The notes below the pieces were generated by a model. It did no database searches. It was given only the letters and a program-made list of their open reading frames with translations, and had not been told where the DNA came from. Shown here piece after piece: positions 1 to 9,816 of a stretch of 64,000 nt of DNA. The position numbers and the translations under genes are program-made. Origin of the DNA: Gemmatimonadota bacterium (lineage in GTDB: Bacteria; Gemmatimonadota; Gemmatimonadetes; Longimicrobiales; Gaopeijiaceae); NCBI GenBank assembly GCA_022823365.1, contig JAJDXG010000056.1:372001-436000 (forward strand). The letters run 5' to 3'. The first letter of the stretch is position 1; the number at the start of each line of letters is the position of its first letter.

Positions 1-1
1 C

Positions 2-1546
2 GCGCTCTGCGCCCTGGTTTCTCTGCTGACCGCCTGCGGCGGCGATGGCGGGGCACCCGTCTCCGCCGGCGAGGACACATTCGTGATCCGGGGCGCCACC
101 ATCGTCGACGGTACCGGCCGCGCCGGGTTCACCGGATCGGTGCGCGTCGTCGGCGGCACGATCGCCGAGGTGGCGGTCGGGAGCCCCGATGCAGCCTTGC
201 TCTCACCTGCCGACGGCGGACAGGTGTACGACGCCTCCGGCCTGGTGCTCGCGCCGGGCTTCGTCGACACCCACAGCCACCACGACGGCGGCCTCTTGAT
301 CGAGTTGACCGCGCTGGCCGCGGTAAGCCAGGGCATCACGACCATCGTGGTCGGGCAGGACGGAGGATCGCCGTTCCCGATCGCCGACTTCTTCGCCGCG
401 CTGGAAGCGACTCCCGCGGCGGTGAACGTGGCCTCGTACGCCGGACACGGAACGCTCCGCCGTCAGATCATGGGCGCCGACTTCCGCCGCGAAGCGACTG
501 CGCAGGAGGTCGCGGCCATGCAGGCGCTCCTGGGGACCGAACTCGCGAGCGGGGCGCTGGGGCTCTCGACCGGACTCGAGTACGACCCCGGGATCTACTC
601 GACGACAGACGAGGTGGTCGCGCTCGCCGAGACGGCGGCGGCCCGCGGTGGCCGCTACATCTCGCACATGCGCAGCGAGGACCGGGGCCTGCGCGAAGCC
701 ATCGACGAGACCATCGAGATTGCTGAGCGAGGCCGCCTTCCCGTGCAGATATCGCACTTCAAGCTGGCCGCTCGGAGCCTCTGGGGACAGGCGCCGGAGA
801 TCCTCGCGCGGCTCGATGCAGCGCGCGCCGCGGGCCTCGACATCACGGCCGACGTCTACCCCTACGAGTACTGGCAGTCCACCATGACCGTCCTGTTCCC
901 GGAGCGCGATTTTACGGACCGGGAAGCCGCGCGTTTCGCGCTGGAAGAGCTGGTCGCTCCCGAAGGGATGCTGATCGGGCGTTTCGAGCCCGAGCCCGCC
1001 CTCGAAGGCAAGACCCTGGCCGATATCGCACAGGAGCGGGGCACCGATCCCGTCACCACCTACCTCGACCTGATCGCCGAGTCGCAGGCCGCGCGTGAAG
1101 AGGGGAGGGACGGAGGCGAGAGCATCGTGGCGACCAGCATGACCGTCGACGACATCGCGGCGCTGATGGCCTGGCCCCACGCCAACGTCGCGTCCGACGG
1201 CGGGCTGCGCGGCGCCCACCCGCGCGGCTTCGGCACATATCCGCGGGTGCTCGGACAATACGTGCGCGAGGAAGGACGCCTCACGCTGGAGGAGGCCATC
1301 CACAAGATGACGGGGCTGGCGGCGGCACACATGGGGTTCTCCGGCCGGGGCACGCTGGAGGTGGGCGCTGCCGCCGACCTGGTGCTGCTGGACCCCGCGA
1401 CCGTCATCGACCGGGCGACGACCGCGGAGCCCCACCTCACGTCGCCGGGGATCGAGCGCGTTTGGGTCGGGGGAAGGGTCGTCTACGAAGGCGGGATGGT
1501 GACGGGCGCACAACCGGGCGTGGTGCTGCGCCGCGGGCAGCCCTGA
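2..1546 (+). CDS. N-acyl-D-amino-acid deacylase family lipoprotein (5' end outside window)
   Basis: This is a metal-dependent amidohydrolase of the D-aminoacylase family, which removes N-acyl groups from D-amino acids. The frame is open from base 2 and reads through a hydrophobic stretch ending in the lipobox LLTAC, so the true start lies before the window and the mature protein begins near base 35. The GTG at 83 is internal, not the start. Family motifs are the metal-binding HSHHD after GFVDT, later histidines in YISHMR and QISHFK, and the aspartate of ASDGG. The C-terminal end has the usual small amidohydrolase beta-sandwich return (AADLVLLDP). A lipid anchor suggests action in the periplasm on D-amino-acid-containing peptides or cell-wall fragments. 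Substrate specificity cannot be read from the sequence. Confidence 0.85.
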   Translation, partial: ALCALVSLLTACGGDGGAPVSAGEDTFVIRGATIVDGTGRAGFTGSVRVVGGTIAEVAVGSPDAALLSPADGGQVYDASGLVLAPGFVDTHSHHDGGLLIELTALAAVSQGITTIVVGQDGGSPFPIADFFAALEATPAAVNVASYAGHGTLRRQIMGADFRREATAQEVAAMQALLGTELASGALGLSTGLEYDPGIYSTTDEVVALAETAAARGGRYISHMRSEDRGLREAIDETIEIAERGRLPVQISHFKLAARSLWGQAPEILARLDAARAAGLDITADVYPYEYWQSTMTVLFPERDFTDREAARFALEELVAPEGMLIGRFEPEPALEGKTLADIAQERGTDPVTTYLDLIAESQAAREEGRDGGESIVATSMTVDDIAALMAWPHANVASDGGLRGAHPRGFGTYPRVLGQYVREEGRLTLEEAIHKMTGLAAAHMGFSGRGTLEVGAAADLVLLDPATVIDRATTAEPHLTSPGIERVWVGGRVVYEGGMVTGAQPGVVLRRGQP

Positions 1547-1619
1547 CCGAACATCCCGGGTCCCGATCTTCGCGTGACCCGCGGCGGGCTGCCGATCGCT
1601 TCCCGACCGGACCCTGCTC

Positions 1620-2717
1620 CTACCGCCTCACCCGCACCATTTCCCGCATCCGCCGGCGCACTTCGTCGGCGACTCCCGCCTCGTCCAGCCGGTTCCACAG
1701 CCGCGCGATGGTGTTCGCGTCCACCCAGCCGGGCACGGAGGTCTGCCAGGCCTGAGCCGCGCGGAAGGCGTCCACGGCCTCGACGGTCTCGCGGTCGTAG
1801 AGGAGCGCGTCCTCCGATTCCGCAGAAGGCGGCGGCGAGCCCGGCCGGTAGTACCCCAGCGCGTGCAGCATCACCTTGAGCTGGAGGACGTCGCGGCCCG
1901 CGAACTGCTGCAGACTGCGGAAGCCGAGCGTCTCCGAGATGGTGTCGTAGATGCGCCGCACCTCCCTGATCGGTTCCGGGTGCTCGCACACGTTGATGTC
2001 GGTGGTCACGCCGTCCTGACGGCGCGACATCCCGGGACGCGGGTCCGCGACCAGTACCGCCGCCGACTGGGTGCGGCCGTGGCGGCCGTCTCCACCCAGC
2101 ACCTGCCCGGCGTAGAGCGCCTCGATCAACCGGTCGGCGAGATGGCGCCCCGACCCCTCCGTTCTCTCGAACGCGACCGCGACCGAGTCCACCACGGCGG
2201 TGCTCACCAGCGCGTTGCCCTGCACGGCGTAGTTGAGGCCCGTGCGCTCCCAGACCCAGTCGCCCCGGTCCTCGGCGCCGTACTGGCCCGAGCCGGTCCA
2301 CTGGGCCGACCGGCCCTGCATGTCGATCACGCCCACTTGCCTGCGTTCCCGCCCCTCGTCGGCCGCCACCACGCGGTCCATGGCCTCCTGGGGGGCCACG
2401 CCTTGCTCCAGAAGGTCGAGGAGGTCGTGACCGTACTCGAGCCGGGTGCCGCCCTGGGTCGCCACCGCGCCTACCCCCGGCCGCACCCACGGGACGGCGT
2501 TGCCCACGCACGCCACGCGGGTGGTGACCGCCACCCCGGACTCGCCGGTCGCGGGGTCGATGCCGACGATCGAGAAGGTGTTGAACACAAGGTCCTCCCC
2601 CCAGCCTACCGGCTCCTGGGCCGCCAGGGGCGTGGCGACCGCGAGCAACGGCGGAAGCAGGAGCGGGGCGGCGAACGCGGCGATGGCGCTTCGGGAGGGC
2701 GAGGGCGATCGGGACAT
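1620..2717 (-). CDS. Secreted DUF1028 protein with C-terminal peptidoglycan-binding domain
   Basis: About 365 residues. A signal peptide (AIAAFAAPLL...PLAAQ) is followed by a DUF1028 domain, recognisable by TFSIVGIDPATGESGVAV, VPWVRPGVGAVATQ and ERRQVGVID. This family has an Ntn-hydrolase-like fold and no settled function. The last 80 or so residues (LKVMLHALGYYRPG to WVDANTIARLW) look like a peptidoglycan_binding_1 domain, as in other DUF1028 proteins. The start chosen is the ATG at 2717 because GGAGG stands six bases before it; an in-frame ATG four codons earlier overlaps that ribosome binding site. It is divergent from the amidohydrolase at 3000, with about 280 bases between them and no feature that I recognise there. 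Confidence 0.8.
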   Translation of the reverse strand: MSRSPSPSRSAIAAFAAPLLLPPLLAVATPLAAQEPVGWGEDLVFNTFSIVGIDPATGESGVAVTTRVACVGNAVPWVRPGVGAVATQGGTRLEYGHDLLDLLEQGVAPQEAMDRVVAADEGRERRQVGVIDMQGRSAQWTGSGQYGAEDRGDWVWERTGLNYAVQGNALVSTAVVDSVAVAFERTEGSGRHLADRLIEALYAGQVLGGDGRHGRTQSAAVLVADPRPGMSRRQDGVTTDINVCEHPEPIREVRRIYDTISETLGFRSLQQFAGRDVLQLKVMLHALGYYRPGSPPPSAESEDALLYDRETVEAVDAFRAAQAWQTSVPGWVDANTIARLWNRLDEAGVADEVRRRMREMVRVRR

Positions 2718-2999
2718 GGCTACCTCCATGCTTTGCGCCAGGGGGCTGCCGCCACCTGCCGGGACGGGAAACTGCGCCCACGCGGGCCGCGCGTAAGTCG
2801 TACACCCGCCAACATGGCACGCCATCCCCGGGAGTCGCCACCGCCCGGACAATCGCGGCTTCCCGGATTCGGGGGCATGGCCGGCACCGCCGTCTCTCGC
2901 CAAGTTCCCATACGCGCCACGGCCGACGGTCTCCGCGCCGGGGACGCAATTCGTATCTCGACCCGAATGCCCGATCACTGCCACGCCGGAGCGCCCACC

Positions 3000-4127
3000 A
3001 TGCGCCGAACCGCACCGATCGCCGTGCTGTTTCTCCTGCCCGTCGCGCTGGACGCGCAGGGCCGTCGGCCGAACTTCGCGCAGCCGACCCTCCCGCCGCC
3101 GAGCATCACCGAATACCAGCCGCGCTCCACCCTGGTCGTCCCCGAGAACCCGGTGCCGCGGGCGAAATACCCGGTTGTCGACCTGCACGGGCATCCCCCC
3201 TCGCTCGCCGACCCGGCCACCATCGAGCGGGTGGTGGCGGCCATGGACGAGTTGAACCTCCAGGTCATCGTCCAGGCGCGCGGCAGCTCCGGCAGCCGCC
3301 TCACCCGGCAGATCGAAGCGGTGCGCGCCGCCGGCCACGCTGACCGCTTCGTGTTCTTCACCACGCTCGACCTGCGCAACGTCGGTCCCGGGTCGGGCGC
3401 CCGCATCGCGGCCCAGCTCGAAGAGGACGTGCGCGCCGGCGCGGTGGGCATGGGCGAGATCGGCAAGCAGTTCGGGCTCACCACCCGAAAGGCCGACGGC
3501 ACCCGCCTCCAGCTCGACGACCCCGAACTCGACATCGTCTGGGAGACCGCGGCCCGCCTCGGGATCCCGGTCTTCATCCACACCGCCGACCCCGCGGAGT
3601 TCTTCCAGCCCCTCGACTACGAGAACGAGCGCTGGCTCGAGCTGGCCATCTTCCCCAACCGCCGCTTCTTCGACAGCGAGCGCTTCCCGTCCTTCGAGGA
3701 GCTGATGGCCGAGCGGGACCGGATGCTGGCGAAGCATCCCAACACGACCTGGGTTCTGGCGCACATGGGATGGCACACGCAGGATCTCGGTCGCCTGGGT
3801 GAACTCTTCGACCGCTTCCCCAACGTCCACGGCGAGGTCGGCGCCGTGCTCTACGACCTGGGACGCCAGCCCCGCTTCGCGCGCGAGTTCTTCGTCCGGT
3901 ATCAGGACCGTATCCTCTTCGGCAAGGATTCCTTCCAGCCCGACGAATACCCCTACTACTGGCGCGTCTTCGAGACCGAGGACGAGTACTTCGACTACTA
4001 CCGGAACTACCACGCCTTCTGGAAGCTCTACGGTATGGGGCTCCCGGACGATGTCCTGCGCAAGGTGTACTACGCGAACGCGTTGCGGATCATCCCGAAC
4101 ATGCCCGAGGAAGGCTTCCCCCGGTAA
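3000..4127 (+). CDS. Secreted amidohydrolase-2 family protein
   Basis: About 375 residues with a short signal peptide (MRRTAPIAVLFLLPVALDAQ). The TIM-barrel metal-dependent hydrolase signature is visible: DLHGH near residue 60, FIHTAD near 190, LAHMGW near 255 and the final aspartate in LFGKDS. These are the expected metal ligands and catalytic acid of amidohydrolase family 2 (decarboxylases and lactonases such as the AMD/ACMSD group). The substrate is unknown. The long acidic and aromatic stretch EDEYFDYYRNYHAFWKLYG near the end is well preserved in periplasmic members. An in-frame ATG twelve codons earlier is a possible alternative start. It converges on the sugar dehydrogenase with only eight bases between stop codons. 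Confidence 0.75.
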   Translation: MRRTAPIAVLFLLPVALDAQGRRPNFAQPTLPPPSITEYQPRSTLVVPENPVPRAKYPVVDLHGHPPSLADPATIERVVAAMDELNLQVIVQARGSSGSRLTRQIEAVRAAGHADRFVFFTTLDLRNVGPGSGARIAAQLEEDVRAGAVGMGEIGKQFGLTTRKADGTRLQLDDPELDIVWETAARLGIPVFIHTADPAEFFQPLDYENERWLELAIFPNRRFFDSERFPSFEELMAERDRMLAKHPNTTWVLAHMGWHTQDLGRLGELFDRFPNVHGEVGAVLYDLGRQPRFAREFFVRYQDRILFGKDSFQPDEYPYYWRVFETEDEYFDYYRNYHAFWKLYGMGLPDDVLRKVYYANALRIIPNMPEEGFPR

Positions 4128-4135
4128 CGCGTCAG

Positions 4136-5392
4136 TTACTCCGGAGGCATCACGTCGCTGGCCACGGGCTCCAGGCGCACCACCGCCGTGAGATCCTCCT
4201 GGTGCTCGAGCGCGAGATAGATGAGCCCGTCGGGACCCTCGCGCACGTCCCGGATGCGGCCCAGCTCGCCGTGGAGGAGGGTCTCGACCCCGAGCGCGTC
4301 CGTGCCCTCGAGCATGACGCGGCCAAGCTGCTCGCCGACCATGCCGCCCACGAAGGCGCTGCCCTTCCACCAGGGGAACGCCTCCCCGCGGTAGATCATC
4401 ATGCCGGAGATGCCGATGGAGGGCGTCCATACGAAGCGGGGCGACTCCATCCCGTCACCGGATGCGTCCGTTGTGTACGCCGTGCCGTCGTAGTTGATGC
4501 CGTGGGAGACCACCGGCCAGCCGTAGTTGCCCCCGCCCGCAATCAGGTTGAGTTCGTCGCCGCCGCGGGGCCCGTGCTCGTTCGACCAGACGTCCCCGGT
4601 GCCCGGATCCACCGCGAGGCCCTGCAGGTTGCGATGCCCGTAGCTCCAGATCTCGGGTAGCGCGTCGCCGTTTCCCACGAAGGGGTTGTCGCCGGGCACG
4701 CGGCCGTCGTCGTGCAGGCGCACGATGGTGCCCATGTGATTGGTCACGTCCAGCGCCGGGTGGTCGGCCATCATGTCGGGCTCGAACATGCGGTCGCCCA
4801 CCGTCAGGTACAGATACCCGTCCAGCCCGAAGGCCATGCGCCCGGAGAAGTGATTGTTGTTGTCGTGCCAGGCGTTCGACTCGAAGATCTCCTCGACGTC
4901 GGTGACCCGGCCATCGTCCCAGCGCCCCCTCACCACCGTCGTGGTACCCTCCGACCCGTCCTCGTTGGGCTTGCCGTAGCTGAGGTAGAGCCAGCGGTTC
5001 CCGGCGAAGTCGGGGTGGGGCAGAATGTCCATGAAGCCCCCCTGGCCCTCGTCCCGGTAGACTTCCGGCCAACCCGCCACCGGCTCCGGCTGGAGCACGC
5101 CGTCGCGCACCAGGCGCAGGCGGCCCGGGCGCTCCACGATCAGCATCTCGCCGCCGGGCAGCCACGCCATGGACCAGGGGTGGTCGAGACCATCGGCGAC
5201 GGTGACCACACGGAAGTCGTGGCGGGCGGAGGAATACACCTTGTCCGCGGTCTCGGCGGCGCCTGCGGCGTCCCGCGCTTCGCCGCCGCCCATGGCGCTC
5301 TCTCCGGAGTTCTGTCCGCAAGCGACAACGCCCGCGGCGGCGGCCACCCCTGCGCTCAACAGCATGCGGGTCCCGATGGTTCGATGCAGCAT
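4136..5392 (-). CDS. PQQ-dependent sugar dehydrogenase (GSDH/YliI family) lipoprotein
   Basis: About 418 residues forming a six-bladed propeller of the glucose/sorbosone dehydrogenase family, soluble quinoprotein enzymes that oxidise aldoses in the periplasm. Family motifs are LDHPWSMAWLPGG with MLIVERPGRLRLV, SYGHRNLQGLAVDP, NEHGPRGGDELN and GGNYGWPVVSHG. The N-terminus is a lipoprotein signal ending AAAAGVVAC, so the enzyme should be membrane anchored. The ATG at 5392 was chosen because GGAGG lies five bases upstream and the lipobox then falls at a normal distance; a longer frame to 5458 has no signal. Divergent from recQ. No PQQ biosynthesis genes are in the window, so PQQ would come from elsewhere. 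Confidence 0.82.
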   Translation of the reverse strand: MLHRTIGTRMLLSAGVAAAAGVVACGQNSGESAMGGGEARDAAGAAETADKVYSSARHDFRVVTVADGLDHPWSMAWLPGGEMLIVERPGRLRLVRDGVLQPEPVAGWPEVYRDEGQGGFMDILPHPDFAGNRWLYLSYGKPNEDGSEGTTTVVRGRWDDGRVTDVEEIFESNAWHDNNNHFSGRMAFGLDGYLYLTVGDRMFEPDMMADHPALDVTNHMGTIVRLHDDGRVPGDNPFVGNGDALPEIWSYGHRNLQGLAVDPGTGDVWSNEHGPRGGDELNLIAGGGNYGWPVVSHGINYDGTAYTTDASGDGMESPRFVWTPSIGISGMMIYRGEAFPWWKGSAFVGGMVGEQLGRVMLEGTDALGVETLLHGELGRIRDVREGPDGLIYLALEHQEDLTAVVRLEPVASDVMPPE

Positions 5393-5672
5393 GGCCCCTC
5401 CTCGGTCGATAGCCGTCGTCCGCTGGTCCGGTCGGGCAGCGAATTCGAGCGCGCGCAACGGCCTTCAGTATAGAGGCTCCCCTGGGGCCAGGCACCGCTT
5501 CCCGCTTCCCGAGCGGTGCGGTTCGCGCGGACGCCGGCCCTTCACGATCGTGGCCGGTGGCTCACGGCGGCCTTCCAGTCGCACTTCTTCGGCGTTCTGT
5601 CGCACGCGCACTTGCCAAGTCGTCCCCTCCCGCCATGGAAGCGCCCGGGCTCCACGCCGAGCTTTCGGGTCC

Positions 5673-7187
5673 ATGGCCAGCTCGGCAGCAATCTCGGCGA
5701 CGCGGTTTCCCGTTCCGGACACTGAAGAAGCGGACCGCATCGCCCTCGACGCTCTTAAGCGCCATTTCGGCTATCCCGGCTTCCGCCCGGGACAGGATGT
5801 GCTGGTGCGCGCGGTGCTCCAGGGCCACGACGCGCTCGGCATCCTCCCGACCGGCGGAGGGAAGAGCGTGTGCTACCAGGTCCCCGCCTCCGTACTCCCG
5901 CACGCCACCATCGTCGTCAGCCCGCTGGTGTCGCTGATGGCCGACCAGGCGATGCGCTGCCGCGAAGCCGACATCCCCGCCGCCTTCCTCAACTCCACCC
6001 TCTCCTCGCAGGAGCGCGACCAAGTGGAAGCGCAGCTGGTCGATGGCGCGCTGCGCGTCGTCTTCGTGGCCCCGGAGCGCTTCGAGAGCCGCTCGTTCCG
6101 CACCCTGCTGCCGCGTTTGAAGGTGAGCCTGCTCGCGGTCGACGAAGCCCACTGCATTTCCGAGTGGGGCCACGACTTCCGCCCCGCCTACCTGCGCCTC
6201 GACCGCCTGCGCGGGATGTTCGATGCGCCCATGATCGCGCTCACCGCCACCGCCACCCCGCGCACCCGGCGGGAGATCGTGACCCGGCTGCGGCTCGCCG
6301 ACCCGGTCACCGTGGTGGGCGGCTTCGACCGCCCCAACCTGGTGTGGGGGGTCGAGCGAGCCCGGTCATGGAAGGAGAAGCGGGAGCGGCTCCGCGCCCT
6401 GGTGCGCGACCGCCCCGGCGTCACGCTCGTCTATGCGAGCAGCCGCAAGGGGGTCGAGCGCGTCCGCGACGACCTGGCTGCGCTCGGCCACACCACCGAA
6501 GCCTACCACGCCGGGCTTCCGGCGGCCGAACGCGCCCGCGTGCAGGACGCCTTCATGGCGGGCGACGCCCCTCTGGTGGCTGCCACCAACGCCTTCGGCA
6601 TGGGGGTCGACAAGAGCGACGTACGCCTGGTCATTCACCACGAACTCCCGCGCACCATGGAGGCGTACTACCAGGAAGCCGGACGGGCCGGCCGCGACGG
6701 AGACACCGCGCACTGCCTGGCGCTATGGTCGACGGGCGATCGCAGCGGCCAGATGACCTTCATCGACCACAGCTACCCGCCCCCGCGCGCGGTCCGCCGC
6801 TTCTGGCGCGATCTCCGCCGCCGGGCCGCCGGGCGGACGCTGCTGAAGGTGCCCGTCGACGAACTGCGCGCCCGCGGCGGCACCCCGCTGACCCCCTCCA
6901 ACGTCGGCGCCCTGGCCCGCGCGCTGGCCGCCTGCCGGGTGGTGAACCTGCGCGAGGACCCTCCCGAACAGCCCGGCGACACCCTGCACATCGACCTGCG
7001 TCCCCACGTCCGCCGACTCCCCCTGGGCCGGCTGCGCGAGCGCCGGAACGCTGAGGTGGCCAAACTCGCCGCCGTGGAGCGCTACGCCCGTACCCGAGGG
7101 TGCCGCCGCGCCCGCATCCTCGGCTACTTCGGCGACGCCCTCGACAAGGCCAACTGCGGCACCTGCGACAACTGTCAGCGGGCGTGA
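5673..7187 (+). CDS. recQ: RecQ-type ATP-dependent DNA helicase, short form
   Basis: A 3'-5' superfamily 2 helicase of about 504 residues acting in DNA repair and replication-fork processing. Motif I is LPTGGGKS, motif II is AVDEAHCISEWGHDFRP (the RecQ form of DEAH), motif III is LTATATPRTR, and motif VI is QEAGRAGRDG. The C-terminus keeps the zinc-binding cysteines (GCRRARILGYFGD, then CGTCDNC) and stops there, so the HRDC domain of longer RecQ proteins is absent. The ATG at 5673 is the most likely start; the frame is open further upstream but codes for nothing recognisable. Nothing in its neighbours points to a special role. Confidence 0.9.
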   Translation: MASSAAISATRFPVPDTEEADRIALDALKRHFGYPGFRPGQDVLVRAVLQGHDALGILPTGGGKSVCYQVPASVLPHATIVVSPLVSLMADQAMRCREADIPAAFLNSTLSSQERDQVEAQLVDGALRVVFVAPERFESRSFRTLLPRLKVSLLAVDEAHCISEWGHDFRPAYLRLDRLRGMFDAPMIALTATATPRTRREIVTRLRLADPVTVVGGFDRPNLVWGVERARSWKEKRERLRALVRDRPGVTLVYASSRKGVERVRDDLAALGHTTEAYHAGLPAAERARVQDAFMAGDAPLVAATNAFGMGVDKSDVRLVIHHELPRTMEAYYQEAGRAGRDGDTAHCLALWSTGDRSGQMTFIDHSYPPPRAVRRFWRDLRRRAAGRTLLKVPVDELRARGGTPLTPSNVGALARALAACRVVNLREDPPEQPGDTLHIDLRPHVRRLPLGRLRERRNAEVAKLAAVERYARTRGCRRARILGYFGDALDKANCGTCDNCQRA

Positions 7188-7460
7188 CCGCTGCGGAAGG
7201 AACCGACCCGGACCACCGCGGAAGAGAGTGTAATACAACCGTAATACGGGGCGATGGCCGGGCGGATGCGCACGGGAGACGGGGCTGACCCGCACCCCGT
7301 CCGGTGGCGAACCCGAACGGCTGTCCAATACCTTGACGCCTGCAGGTCCGATCCTCTCCCCGCGCCCGCCAGGACCGAAGGCGAGGTCGCACCCACCCAC
7401 GATGGCTCCGGCTCAGGCCGCGCCGTCCCTCGCCGCAGCTGCCACAGAGGATCCCGCCGC

Positions 7461-8618
7461 ATGAACACCTTCCGGTCCCTCGCCACCTTGGCGACCCTCG
7501 TCGCGTCCTGCCTCTTCGCCGGCTGCTCGGAGCCTGACGAGCCGCCCCGCGCCCACTGGACCGACGTCACCGACAGCACCGAGGTGCGGCTGATTCGCGA
7601 ATCGGAGTCCCTTTGCGAAGACTGCATCACCCTCGAGCAGGTGCTGATCATGGGCGACACGATCGGCGACGGGTATCTGCGCGCAGCGTTCCACATGGTG
7701 CGTGACAGCGCCGGCAACTACTGGTTCGGACAGTACGAGGCCGTAAAGGTATTCGACGCGGCCGGCGAGTACATGGGAGAAGTCGGCCGCGCAGGCGAGG
7801 GACCGCTGGAGTGGGACGACGCAATGCCCGTTCATACGGACCCCGAGGGCAGGGTACACATCTTCGACAACGGGAATCTCCGCCATAGCGTAGTCGGCCC
7901 GGACTTCGCGCTGATCGAAGACGAGAGACTTCCCGGGATCATCGACGCCGTTCGTCCTCTCGCGGATGGCGAGCGGTGGGTGCTGAACATGGAGCACGCC
8001 ACTCCCAATGCCCGCGACCTGCCCCTCCACATCCTGCTGGGTGCAGAGATCACAGGGTCTTTCGGGGGCAGGATCGTCCTCGCGAATGATCGGTCGGCTT
8101 CGACGCAGTTCCACCGGATCATCACCACGGACGCCGCGGACCGGACCTTCTCTTCGCCGGTATACCGCCGTTACGAAATCGAGGTGTGGAGCGACACCGG
8201 CCGCCGCATCACAGGCTTCCTCGAGCCCGAGTTCAACGATCCGCCCCGCGATCCGGAAGCTCCCGAGTCCGCAGACAATCCTCCGTCCAGTACGATTCGC
8301 GCGCTGCGCGTCGATTCCGAGGACCGGCTTTGGGTGTTGTCATGGCAGCTCCGGGACGACTGGCTGGACATGATGGAGGAGCGACGCGGGCCCGACGGGC
8401 GCGTAACGCTCGAGATGAAGCCCGGCCTCGAAACCATTGACCGGATGGACGGCCAGATCGACGTCATCGACCTGACCGCGGCGACCGTGATCGCCCGCAG
8501 AAGGATGGAAGGCGTGGTGGTCGTCGACTTCCTGGGAGACGACGCTCTGTGGGCGGGTGAGTTTCTGGGCGCGGGCCACCTCCGCGTCGGCATCTGGGAG
8601 ATCGGCTTCACCCCCTGA
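7461..8618 (+). CDS. 6-bladed beta-propeller lipoprotein, upstream copy of a tandem pair
   Basis: About 385 residues. The signal peptide ends in a lipobox (SCLFAGC), followed by a propeller-like chain with repeats such as YMGEVGRAGEGPLEW, GRVHIFDNGN and EDRLWVLSW. These resemble the 6-bladed beta-propeller lipoproteins that are multiplied in Bacteroidetes and Gemmatimonadota; the ligand is unknown. An SD-like AGGA precedes the ATG. The next gene is a close paralogue in the same direction 43 bases downstream. Two cysteines in SLCEDC, conserved in both copies, may form a disulfide. About 270 bases lie between recQ and this gene; they contain a repeated GTAATAC pair near 7230-7245 but no clear promoter. 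Confidence 0.72.
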   Translation: MNTFRSLATLATLVASCLFAGCSEPDEPPRAHWTDVTDSTEVRLIRESESLCEDCITLEQVLIMGDTIGDGYLRAAFHMVRDSAGNYWFGQYEAVKVFDAAGEYMGEVGRAGEGPLEWDDAMPVHTDPEGRVHIFDNGNLRHSVVGPDFALIEDERLPGIIDAVRPLADGERWVLNMEHATPNARDLPLHILLGAEITGSFGGRIVLANDRSASTQFHRIITTDAADRTFSSPVYRRYEIEVWSDTGRRITGFLEPEFNDPPRDPEAPESADNPPSSTIRALRVDSEDRLWVLSWQLRDDWLDMMEERRGPDGRVTLEMKPGLETIDRMDGQIDVIDLTAATVIARRRMEGVVVVDFLGDDALWAGEFLGAGHLRVGIWEIGFTP

Positions 8619-8661
8619 CCGGGCGCCCGTCGCCCCATCCAATACGGAGCATCCCCATCGC

Positions 8662-9816
8662 ATGAGCGCTTCCCGGTCCCTCGCTGCCCTCGCTACGTTC
8701 TTGGCCCTCGGCATCGCCGCCTGCATGCAACCCGACGAGCCGCCCCGCGCCCACTGGACCGACGTCAGCGACAGCACCGAGGTCCGGCTCATCCGCGAAT
8801 CAGAGTCCCTCTGCGAGGACTGCATCACGCTCGAGCAAGTGCTGATCATGGGGGACACGATCGGCGAGGGGTACCTGCGCGAAGCGTTCCACATGGTGCG
8901 CGACAGCGCCGGCAACTACTGGTTCGGACAGTACGAGGGGGTGAAGGTCTTCGACGCGGCCGGCAACTTCGTGGGCGAAGTCGGACGAGCCGGGGAGGGT
9001 CCTCTCGAGTGGGACGGTGCGATGCCCGTGCACACGGACCGCGAAGGGCGCGTACACATCTTCGACAACGGGAACTTCCGGCATAGCATCGTAGGCCCGG
9101 ACTTCGCACTGGTCGACGACGAGAGACTTCCCGCTCATGTCCACGCCGTTCGTCCCCTCGGGGATGGCGAGCGATGGGTCCTGAACATGCCGTATCCCTC
9201 TCCGGAAGCCCGCGATCTGCCCCTCCATTTCCTGGAGGGCGGAGAGATCACCGCGTCCTTCGGAGGCCTGATCGTTCGTGCCAATGACCGGTCCGCGTCT
9301 ACGCAGTTATGGAGAATCCTCGGGACGGATTCCGCGGATCGCATCTTCTCGTCGTCCTGGTATCGCCGCTACGAGGTCGAGGTGTGGAGCGCCGCCGGCC
9401 GCCGCATCACGGGCTTCCTCGATCCCGCGTTCAACGACCCGCCCCACGATCCAGAGGCTCCGCAGTCCGCGGACAACCCTCCTCCCAGCACGATACGAGC
9501 CCTCCGGGTGGACTCCGAAGACCGACTGTGGATCCTGAGCTGGCGGCTCAGGGACGACTGGCTGGAGATGATGGAGGAACACCGCCCCCCCGACGGACGC
9601 GTCACGCTCGAAATGAAGCCGGGCCTCAACACCATGGATCGATTCGACGGTCAGATCGACGTCATCGACATGACCACGGCGACCGTGATTGCCCGCGCCA
9701 GGATGGAGGGAGTGGTCGTTGTCGACTTTCTCGGAGACGATGCTCTGTGGGCAGGTGAGTATGCGGGCGCGGGTCACCTCCGCGTCGGCATCTGGGAGAT
9801 CGGCTTCACCCCCTGA
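8662..9816 (+). CDS. 6-bladed beta-propeller lipoprotein, downstream copy of a tandem pair
   Basis: About 384 residues, colinear with the preceding gene over its whole length and roughly four fifths identical by eye, including the C-terminal GHLRVGIWEIGFTP. The lipobox is GIAAC. GGAG precedes the ATG. Differences cluster in the middle third (for example the segment around HVHAVRPLGDGERW) and in the signal peptide. The pair is clearly a recent tandem duplication, and the DNA just after both stop codons (ccctgaccgggc) is also shared. As with its partner, I can name the fold but not the ligand. Confidence 0.72.
   Translation: MSASRSLAALATFLALGIAACMQPDEPPRAHWTDVSDSTEVRLIRESESLCEDCITLEQVLIMGDTIGEGYLREAFHMVRDSAGNYWFGQYEGVKVFDAAGNFVGEVGRAGEGPLEWDGAMPVHTDREGRVHIFDNGNFRHSIVGPDFALVDDERLPAHVHAVRPLGDGERWVLNMPYPSPEARDLPLHFLEGGEITASFGGLIVRANDRSASTQLWRILGTDSADRIFSSSWYRRYEVEVWSAAGRRITGFLDPAFNDPPHDPEAPQSADNPPPSTIRALRVDSEDRLWILSWRLRDDWLEMMEEHRPPDGRVTLEMKPGLNTMDRFDGQIDVIDMTTATVIARARMEGVVVVDFLGDDALWAGEYAGAGHLRVGIWEIGFTP

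Noticed and set aside
203-1513. Long minus-strand open frame over the D-aminoacylase gene
   Set aside because: Low-complexity Arg/His/Gly-rich translation with no family motif. It is an antisense shadow caused by high GC at third codon positions.
1620-4430. A 936-codon frame extending the DUF1028 gene through the amidohydrolase
   Set aside because: The upstream part is antisense to the amidohydrolase. A strong ribosome binding site and signal peptide mark the start at 2717.
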